A DNA stretch of 37,682 bases. It comes from Halorubrum kocurii JCM 14978 (lineage in GTDB: Archaea; Halobacteriota; Halobacteria; Halobacteriales; Haloferacaceae). Of this stretch, positions 24,415-30,007 are shown one piece after another. The notes under the pieces were generated by a model. That model had not been told where the DNA came from, did not search any database, and was given only the letters and a program-made list of their open reading frames with translations. Both the position numbers and the translations under genes were made by a program. Positions within the stretch are counted from its first letter, which is position 1; each line of letters starts with the position of its first letter. The stretch covers positions 11,238-48,919 of the forward strand of contig NZ_AOJH01000093.1 in NCBI RefSeq assembly GCF_000337355.1, read 5' to 3'.

Positions 24415-25497
24415 TTAGTCGGTGGTCTCCGGGACTTCGATGTTCCCGGCGATGATCTCGTCGCGCGCGTCCGCCACCGCGGTCGTAATCTCGTCGGGCA
24501 CTTCGCCGCCGATCTGGTCGCCGTAGACGCACTCGACGCCGTTGGAGTCCAGGCCGAGCGCCGTCGTCGACCCGCCCTGGTGGTCGTCGTCGATGACGTT
24601 CGAGATCGACTCGTACACCGCGGTGTCGACGCGCTTCACCATCGAGGCCAGGATGATGTCGGAGAACGACTCGTTGGAGACCGACTGGTCCTGGTCGACG
24701 CCGAAGGCGAACCGCTCCTCCTCCTGTGCCGCCTGGAACACGCCGACGCCCGTCGCGCCCGAGGCGTGATATACGATGTCGGTTCCGCCTTGGTACATCG
24801 ACAGCGCGGCCTCTTGACCGCCCGAGGGGTCCGCGTAGCTACCGACGTAGCTCGTGGTGACGTTGACGTCTTCGGAGACGTATTCGACGCCGGCCTCGTA
24901 GCCGGCCTGGAACCGGCGGATGACCGGGCTGTCGACGCCGCCGACGAAGCCGACTTCCGCCGAGTCAGTGTCGGTGGACCCCGCGCCCGCGGAGAAGTCC
25001 ATCTGCGTCAGCTCCGCGGCGAGCACGCCCATCAGGAACGAGCCCTCGTGCTCGCGGAACAGGTAGCTCGCGACGTTCGGCTCCTCGACCACGGTGTCGA
25101 CGATCATGAAGTCCTGATCGGGGTACTCGGGCGCGGTCTGAGAGAGCGCGTCACCCTGGTTGAACCCGATGGTACTGACGAGGTCGTACGCCGGGTCCGT
25201 CGACCCGGCGTACTGCTGTTGGAACTGCTCGAACTCGCCGGCGCCGTCGGGCTCCGACTCGTCGTACGCGATACCGAACTCCTCCTCGGCCTGGAAGATG
25301 CCCTGCTGGGCGGCGTCGTTGAACGAGTTGTCGCCCAGTCCGCCGTCGGAGTAGACGATGCCGACGCGCGCCGGAACGTCGCCGTCGCCGCCGTCGCCGC
25401 CGTCGCCGCTCGGGCCGCCGCTACAGCCGGCGAGGCCGACGAGGCCAGCCGCGCTTGCCGCCTTGAGGAACCGCCGCCGATCGAAGTCGGATGCCAT
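24415..25497 (-). CDS. BMP/PnrA-family substrate-binding lipoprotein
   Basis: The 360-residue binding protein starts MASDFDRRRFLKAASAAG, a twin-arginine signal, ending in the lipobox LAGC. Cys25 would be lipidated after Tat export, followed by a Gly/Asp-rich tether. The mature part has the BMP family features: VGIVYSDGGLGDNSFNDAA (residues 44-62), STIGFNQGDAL near residue 108, FLMGVLAAELTQ near residue 154, GFVGGVDSPVIRRFQAGYEAG near residue 179 and DIVYHASGATGVGVF near residue 236. Characterised members bind purine nucleosides (PnrA, BmpA, TmpC), so nucleoside uptake is the best inference. It is the first gene of the importer cluster, with box A at 25525-25532. Confidence 0.92.
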   Translation of the reverse strand: MASDFDRRRFLKAASAAGLVGLAGCSGGPSGDGGDGGDGDVPARVGIVYSDGGLGDNSFNDAAQQGIFQAEEEFGIAYDESEPDGAGEFEQFQQQYAGSTDPAYDLVSTIGFNQGDALSQTAPEYPDQDFMIVDTVVEEPNVASYLFREHEGSFLMGVLAAELTQMDFSAGAGSTDTDSAEVGFVGGVDSPVIRRFQAGYEAGVEYVSEDVNVTTSYVGSYADPSGGQEAALSMYQGGTDIVYHASGATGVGVFQAAQEEERFAFGVDQDQSVSNESFSDIILASMVKRVDTAVYESISNVIDDDHQGGSTTALGLDSNGVECVYGDQIGGEVPDEITTAVADARDEIIAGNIEVPETTD

Positions 25498-25524
25498 GTC
25501 ACCTACAAGGGAGTGGGTACGCGG

Positions 25525-25532
25525 CATAAATT
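25525..25532 (-). promoter_or_regulatory. Binding-protein gene box A
   Basis: On the minus strand this reads AATTTATG, 28-35 bases before the ATG at 25497. The rest of the 229-base gap up to 25726 has no further recognisable signal. Confidence 0.6.
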
Positions 25533-25726
25533 CGTCGCTCTTCTCGCCCCGGCGTTGCACGTTCGCGCACTCCAACTGAACTGGAATCGACGATTAGCCG
25601 TGATCGACTGGGGGTCGTCCCCACGTTCGTGGTATATCAGGAACGATCAGGCGGGATTCAGTGACGCGCGTGGCGCGCCCTGCCGCCGCGGACGGTGACC
25701 CGCCTCGGCGACGCAGCGTGGCGACG

Positions 25727-27178
25727 CTACTCGGCCGCGGCGACCGCGTCCTCGACGACGGCCTCGACGCTCGCGACCAGTTCGTCGACCTCGTCGCTCT
25801 CGGCGTACACGCGCACGTACGGCTCCGTCCCCGAGGGACGCACGAGCGTCCACGACGCGTCCGGGAACTCCAGCCGGACGCCGTGGTCGGTGTCGACGGT
25901 CGCGTCCGGGAAGGCGTCCGGCAGGGCCGTTTCCAGCCGGTCCATCGCATCAGCCTTCGCCCCGTCCGGGCAGTCGACGCTGACCTTGCGGTACGGGCGC
26001 TCCGCGATCGGTTCGCGGAGCGCGTCCAGCCCCGACTCGGCGACGAGCCGGGCGATAACGGCCGCCGAGGCGACGCCGTCGATCCACTCGCCGAAGCCGA
26101 CGTGGATATGCTTCCACGGCTCGGCGGCGAAGACGACGCGGGTGTCGTCGCCGGCGGCGGCGTCCGCCCGCACCGCGGCGATCCCCTCGTGGAGCGCGCC
26201 GAGCCGCACGCGCTCGACACGGCCGCCGGCCTCGCGGACGCGCTCGTCGATCCGGCCCGAGGCGTTCGGCGTCGTCACGACCACCGGGTCGGCGGCGTCG
26301 CTCTCGCGGGTGTAGCGCTCGGCGAGCAGCGCGAGGACGGTGTCCTCGTGGACCACGTCGCCGTCGGCGTCGACGATCACGATGCGGTCCGAGTCGCCGT
26401 CGTGGCCGATCCCGAAGGCGAACCCCTGAGCGTCGCCGCCGCTCTCGTCGGTGGCGCCCGGGCGACCCGGCCGCTCGACCCCCTCGTTGCTGTCCGCGAC
26501 GAACGCTCGGAGGTCCCGCAGCGTCTCGGGGGTCGGCTTGCTCCCGCGCCCGGGGAAGTGGCCGTCGACGTTCCCGTTGAGCGTGACGACCTCGGCGCCG
26601 AGCTCGCGCAGGACGGCCGGCGTCGCGGGCGCGGACATCCCGTTCCCGCAGTCGACCGCGACCCGGAGGCCGTCGAGGTCGTCCCCGAACCCCGCCGCGT
26701 ACGCGCGGACCGCGTCGAGGTAGCGGCCGAGGGTGTCGACGCGCTCCGCCTCGGTCCACTCGTCCCACGGCGCGGGCGACTCCTCGGCGGCGACGCGCTC
26801 CTCGACGGCGCGCTCGGCCTCCCGGTCGAACTCGCTGCCGTCCCGGAACAGCTTGATCCCGTTGTCGGTCGGCGGGTTGTGCGAGGCCGTGAGCATCACG
26901 CCGTACCGCCCCCGCGAGGCGTGGGCGAGCGCCGGGGTCGGCAGCCGCCCGGCGCGAAGCACACGGACGCCGCCGGAGGCGAGCCCCGACTCCATCGCGG
27001 CCGCGATCGCCGGGCCGGTCACGCGCCCGTCGCGAGCGAGCACGACCTCGGCGGGTTCGTCTCGGCCAGCGGCCTCTCGTACCTCCGCCGCGACCGCGCG
27101 GCCGACGGCCAGCGTGAGCTCCGGCGTCACTCGGGTCTCGGCGCTGCCGCGGATCCCCGCGGTTCCGAACAGGTCCAT
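25727..27178 (-). CDS. Phosphohexomutase-superfamily enzyme (GlmM/PMM-like, possibly phosphopentomutase)
   Basis: This 483-residue enzyme has the four domains of the alpha-D-phosphohexomutases. Residues 1-10 (MDLFGTAGIR) are the family start. TASHNPP (97-103) holds the phosphoserine Ser99. DGDSDR (260-265) binds Mg2+. RPSGTEP (447-453) binds phosphate. The sugar-specificity loop is unusual: AAEPWKHIHVGFGEW (351-365) replaces the GEESGH/GEQSGH of typical GlmM and phosphomannomutase proteins, so annotation by name alone is risky. It lies on the same strand directly upstream of the BMP importer, which suggests a part in handling ribose-1-phosphate or another sugar phosphate from imported nucleosides. 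That link is inference. Confidence 0.82.
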   Translation of the reverse strand: MDLFGTAGIRGSAETRVTPELTLAVGRAVAAEVREAAGRDEPAEVVLARDGRVTGPAIAAAMESGLASGGVRVLRAGRLPTPALAHASRGRYGVMLTASHNPPTDNGIKLFRDGSEFDREAERAVEERVAAEESPAPWDEWTEAERVDTLGRYLDAVRAYAAGFGDDLDGLRVAVDCGNGMSAPATPAVLRELGAEVVTLNGNVDGHFPGRGSKPTPETLRDLRAFVADSNEGVERPGRPGATDESGGDAQGFAFGIGHDGDSDRIVIVDADGDVVHEDTVLALLAERYTRESDAADPVVVTTPNASGRIDERVREAGGRVERVRLGALHEGIAAVRADAAAGDDTRVVFAAEPWKHIHVGFGEWIDGVASAAVIARLVAESGLDALREPIAERPYRKVSVDCPDGAKADAMDRLETALPDAFPDATVDTDHGVRLEFPDASWTLVRPSGTEPYVRVYAESDEVDELVASVEAVVEDAVAAAE

Positions 27179-27260
27179 ACCTCCGGTGTCGGTCGGCGAG
27201 AGTTAGAAGCCGTCGGTTGCGGGCCGTCGGCGGCGCCGCCGCCTCGCGGCGCGCCCCGCG

Positions 27261-27268
27261 ATTTTTAA
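27261..27268 (+). promoter_or_regulatory. acyP box A
   Basis: ATTTTTAA is 27-34 bases before the ATG at 27295, consistent with a very short or absent leader. Confidence 0.6.
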
Positions 27269-27294
27269 CTCTCCGGCGGACGCAGCCCCCACCG

Positions 27295-27573
27295 ATGACC
27301 GACCGAACGCGAGCACACGTGTACGTCTCGGGGCGCGTGCAGGGCGTCTACTACCGCGCGACGACCCGCGACACCGCCCGGGAGCAGGGCGTCGACGGGT
27401 GGGTGCGCAACCTCAACGACGGGCGCGTCGAGGCCGTCTTCGAAGGCCCCGAAGCGGCCGTCGAGGAGCTGGTCGCGTGGTGCGAGACCGGGAGTAAGGC
27501 GGCCGACGTCGACGACGTCGACGCGACGTACGAGGCGCCGGAGGGACTGGACGGGTTCGAGGTTCGGTGGTAG
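27295..27573 (+). CDS. acyP: Acylphosphatase
   Basis: The 92-residue enzyme hydrolyses carboxyl-phosphate bonds such as acetyl or carbamoyl phosphate. The phosphate-binding loop is GRVQGVYYRATTRDTA (residues 13-28) with catalytic Arg21. The second active-site residue is Asn39 in GWVRNLNDGRVEAVFEG. This is the full family length and order (beta-alpha-beta-beta-alpha-beta), with the classical GWVRN. It stands alone on the plus strand, divergent from the mutase gene. Confidence 0.95.
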   Translation: MTDRTRAHVYVSGRVQGVYYRATTRDTAREQGVDGWVRNLNDGRVEAVFEGPEAAVEELVAWCETGSKAADVDDVDATYEAPEGLDGFEVRW

Positions 27574-27611
27574 GCGGGCGTATTTAGATATCGCCGGCGC
27601 GCGACGACGCG

Positions 27612-28073
27612 CTACGGCACCACCGCGTCGCCCGGCGGGTCCAGCACGCCGAGCTCCTCTAACGCGCGCAACACCACGATCGCCTCGACGACGTCGCGCG
27701 CCTCGGTGTAGGGGTCGTCGACGGCGTCGAGCGTCGCCTCGGCCTCCGAAACGAGTCGCGCCTCTAACTCCGTCTGGTCCGTCTCTTCTTTCGTCGCCGA
27801 CAGCAACGCCTCGTGGTCCTCGCGGAGGTCGAGCGAGACGTGCGCCGCGTTACACCGCGAGAGCGGGTGGGTGTCCATCTCGACCGCGAGATCGCTCACG
27901 AGCTCCCAGTCGTCGGCGCAGAAGCGGAGCGTCACCGCGCCGACCACGTCGCGCCAGGAGATCGGGCCGCCGTTGTCCATGAGCCGGATCGCTCGGGGCG
28001 GCACCGCGATCCGGGTATGGGTGTCGTCCCGGCCGCACAGGCAACAGGGGGTGTTCTTCAGTCCGGCGTACAC
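27612..28073 (-). CDS. Uncharacterised haloarchaeal protein with a CxxC motif
   Basis: The 153-residue acidic protein starts at a GTG (VYAGLKNTPCCLCGRDDTH). Cys10 and Cys13 form CxxC; further cysteines appear in LRFCADDWELV and LSRCNAAH. The four could make one zinc site. The C-terminal half is helical and Glu/Asp-rich. The combination of an N-terminal CLCGR knuckle and WRDVVGAVTLRFCADDW resembles other haloarchaeal zinc-ribbon-like proteins, but I cannot name a family. It converges on acyP, with 38 bases between the stops. Confidence 0.65.
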   Translation of the reverse strand: MYAGLKNTPCCLCGRDDTHTRIAVPPRAIRLMDNGGPISWRDVVGAVTLRFCADDWELVSDLAVEMDTHPLSRCNAAHVSLDLREDHEALLSATKEETDQTELEARLVSEAEATLDAVDDPYTEARDVVEAIVVLRALEELGVLDPPGDAVVP

Positions 28074-28463
28074 GCCGAACTATACGGGTCGGAGAGTGGT
28101 GTGCGTTTCGGCGCCGAGAGTCAGCCGCCGGGGAGACAGTGTATAAACGGCGCGAGCGGAACGCCAATTGGATATAAATGAATGCGGTGCGGTGGCGCGT
28201 GCCTCCGAGCGGGCCGATGGCCCGCGAGGAGCCCGCGCGAGGGAGTCGCGAACGACGCGGGCGACCGGAGGGAGCCTCGAGTGAGCGACGAGGCTGGGGA
28301 GGCGTGAGGCTGCGGCTGTGCGGGGTGGGACTCAAAGGGGCAGTCGCCCTCGCGACTGGGGCTTTGGAGGGTGTCACCGCCGATTCGCGGTTGGCGACTT
28401 ATAAACAGCCCGTAACGGGAGCGATATCCACGTAGAGACAATAGGCGGTCTCTCAGCGTACGC
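28074..28463. other. Non-coding interval containing the hairpin element
   Basis: This 390-base stretch between two minus-strand genes has no credible protein. Minus-strand frames here (for example 28121-28471) are basic and Pro/Ser/His-rich. It contains two similar decamers, TATAAACGGC at 28142-28151 and TATAAACAGC at 28400-28409, on either side of a hairpin-rich segment, plus a box A-like ATATAAAT at 28172. Confidence 0.7.
28181..28397. repeat. Hairpin-rich non-coding element, probably a dispersed Halorubrum-type repeat
   Basis: The segment holds five successive inverted repeats: GCGGGCC/GGCCCGC (28209-28225, loop 3), CCCGCG/CGCGGG (28232-28261), AGCCTCG/CGAGGCT (28273-28295), the nested CAAAG-GGG-CAGTCGC/GCGACTG-GGG-CTTTG (28333-28366, loop 4) and ACCGC/GCGGT (28376-28391). 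The phrases around GGACTCAAAGGGGCAG and GGGGCTTTGGAGG match a repeated intergenic sequence I recall from Halorubrum genomes; that part is memory and was not searched. TATA-like elements at both edges could drive transcription inward from either side. It may be an RNA gene family, a small non-autonomous mobile element, or both. Confidence 0.6.
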
Positions 28464-28853
28464 TTACCCACTACACTCCGCGAGCCACTCGTGGGCCCAG
28501 TCGTCGATCTCGTCGAAGACGGGCGCGAGCGACTCGCCCTTCGGGGTGAGGCTGTAGTACGTCGCCACGGGCGAGTCCTCCTCCAGCCGGCGGTCGACGA
28601 AGCCGGTCTCCTGGAGGTCGTCGAGCACGCGCGAGAGCGTCCGGGCGTTCGCGTCGGTCTCGCGTTTCAGCTCGTTGAACCGCGACTCGCCGTTCAACAG
28701 CTCGTGGAGCACGACGAGCCGCCAGCGCGAGCCGATCTGCTCGAGCGAGTCGACGACCGGACACGGCGTGTCCGGGCCGGACGAGGCATCCGCGTCGCGC
28801 TCTCCGTCGGTCGTGTCCGCCGGATCGGCGCCGGCGAGGTCCTGCGATGACAT
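28464..28853 (-). CDS. HxlR-family transcriptional regulator (CatR/YodB-like)
   Basis: The 129-residue regulator has an acidic disordered N-terminus (1-28) and then a winged helix of the HxlR/DUF24 family. CPVVDSLEQIGSRWRLVVLHELLNG (31-55) is followed by the recognition region RFNELKRETDANARTLSRVLDDL (58-80) and the wing YYSLTPKGESL (99-109). Cys31, just before the first helix, matches the position of the redox-sensing cysteine of Bacillus YodB and CatR. It is divergent from the DoxX gene, and the VOC dioxygenase gene follows. The repeat GTTA-N5-TAAC (28858-28870) next to its own start suggests autorepression. Sensing of quinones or other electrophiles is inference. Confidence 0.86.
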   Translation of the reverse strand: MSSQDLAGADPADTTDGERDADASSGPDTPCPVVDSLEQIGSRWRLVVLHELLNGESRFNELKRETDANARTLSRVLDDLQETGFVDRRLEEDSPVATYYSLTPKGESLAPVFDEIDDWAHEWLAECSG

Positions 28854-28857
28854 CGGT

Positions 28858-28920
28858 GTTACCTACTAACCGTATTGTCCGGGAAGCGATAAATAGGTTA
28901 CGTTCGTATATGTGGTTACA
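28858..28920. promoter_or_regulatory. Divergent operator/promoter region of the HxlR and DoxX genes
   Basis: GTTA-CCTAC-TAAC (28858-28870) lies beside the HxlR start. TACCTACTAACCGT (28860-28873) recurs nearly unchanged (TACCACTAACTGT) at 29431-29443 before the VOC gene. Box A of the DoxX gene is GATAAATA (28888-28895). It is followed by two GGTTAC copies (28896 and 28914) 18 bases apart, flanking the expected start point. Confidence 0.5.
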
Positions 28921-28922
28921 CT

Positions 28923-29372
28923 ATGTTAGTTGAAACCACGACGATACCGCTCCAGTTCGACGCCCCCCTCGCTGGCGAGCTGTTCCTGCTCGGCCGGATC
29001 CTCTTCGGCGCCACACTCGCGTTCATGGGACTGAACCACTTCATGGACGTCGACACCATGGCCGGCTACGCCGAGTTCAAGGGGCTCCCGGCGCCGCGCT
29101 TCTCGGTGATCGCCTCCGGGCTCGTGCTCGCGCTGGGCGGCGTCGGCGTCGCGGCGGGCGCGTTCCCCGTCCTCGCGGCCGGCGGGCTCGCGGTCTTCCT
29201 GCTCGTCTCGGCGGTGACGATGCACGACTTCTGGTCGGTCGACGACCCGGAGGAGAAGCAGAGCGAGATGACGGGCTTCCTCAAGAACGTCTACGGCGCC
29301 GGCGCCGCGCTCGCGCTGCTGGCCGGCGGCGGCACCGCGTGGCCGTACGCAGTCGGCCTCGGCCTGTTCTAA
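28923..29372 (+). CDS. DoxX-family membrane protein (CatD/MhqP-like)
   Basis: The 149-residue protein has four predicted membrane spans, at about 20-40, 62-82, 84-102 and 125-147. The family core LLGRILFGATLAFMGLNHFMDV is in span 1, and GYAEFKGLPAPRFSVIASGL leads into span 2. DoxX-family proteins of this type (CatD, MhqP in Bacillus) are induced by quinones and catechols and are thought to act in membrane redox protection. It is transcribed divergently from the HxlR regulator, with a 69-base shared region, and followed after 97 bases by the dioxygenase-like gene. Confidence 0.86.
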   Translation: MLVETTTIPLQFDAPLAGELFLLGRILFGATLAFMGLNHFMDVDTMAGYAEFKGLPAPRFSVIASGLVLALGGVGVAAGAFPVLAAGGLAVFLLVSAVTMHDFWSVDDPEEKQSEMTGFLKNVYGAGAALALLAGGGTAWPYAVGLGLF

Positions 29373-29430
29373 GCGACTCTCCCCGGTCTGGGCGTTACGG
29401 GTCCGGTTCCGACGGCCGTCGACCCGTCAG

Positions 29431-29443
29431 TACCACTAACTGT
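29431..29443. promoter_or_regulatory. Second copy of the putative HxlR operator
   Basis: TACCACTAACTGT lies 27-39 bases before the VOC gene ATG, over the expected box A position. It matches TACCTACTAACCGT in the HxlR/DoxX divergent region apart from one deleted base and one substitution. Confidence 0.45.
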
Positions 29444-29469
29444 CTTCCCGACAACCGATCACACGACTC

Positions 29470-29952
29470 ATGAGCGACGCGCCGCCCACCACCGGACTGC
29501 ACCACGTGACGAACATCTGCACCGACATGGACGAGACCGTGGCGTTCTACGAGGACGTGCTCGGCTGGCACACGGTGAAGCGGACCCAGAACTACGACGA
29601 CCCGGGGACGCCGCACTACTACTTCTCGTCGACGCCGACGGGCGAGCCGGGGACCAACGTCACCTACTTCGAGTACCCGGGCTCGCAGGGCGCCCCGGGA
29701 CCGGGCGCGAGCCACCACTTCGCGTTCGGCGTCGCGGACGAGGAGACGCTCCGCGAGTGGCAGGCCCACCTCCGCGAGCGGGACGTGCGCGTCTCCGAGG
29801 TGAAGGACCGCACCTACTTCAAGAGCATCTACTTCAGCGACCCCGACGGGCTCGTCTTCGAGTTGGCGACGGCGGGGCCGGGGTTCACCCGCGACGAGGC
29901 GGATCCCGGAAGCGAGGAGATCGACCCGTTCGCGGAGGGGTACGAGAGCTGA
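29470..29952 (+). CDS. VOC-family protein, glyoxalase/extradiol dioxygenase-like (CatE/MhqO-like)
   Basis: The 160-residue protein consists of two beta-alpha-beta-beta-beta modules. Metal ligands are visible: His12 in GLHHVTNICTDMDETVAFYEDVLGW, His82 in GASHHFAFGV and Glu131 in SDPDGLVFELAT, the 2-His-1-Glu triad of ring-cleaving dioxygenases and related VOC enzymes. Its length equals one half of the long MhqO/MhqA type proteins. With the DoxX and HxlR genes next to it, detoxification of quinones or catechols is the best guess. Glyoxalase or other VOC reactions cannot be ruled out. The C-terminal tail is acidic. Confidence 0.86.
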   Translation: MSDAPPTTGLHHVTNICTDMDETVAFYEDVLGWHTVKRTQNYDDPGTPHYYFSSTPTGEPGTNVTYFEYPGSQGAPGPGASHHFAFGVADEETLREWQAHLRERDVRVSEVKDRTYFKSIYFSDPDGLVFELATAGPGFTRDEADPGSEEIDPFAEGYES

Positions 29953-30007
29953 CCAGTCGGCAAGCGCGTCGATCCGGCGGAGAGATACCGCCCGGACGCC
30001 GACTGGT

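Noticed and set aside
28121-28471. Minus-strand ORF of 116 residues through the hairpin element
   Set aside because: It is basic and Pro/Ser/Arg/His-rich, unlike haloarchaeal proteins. The sequence is better explained as a structured non-coding repeat.
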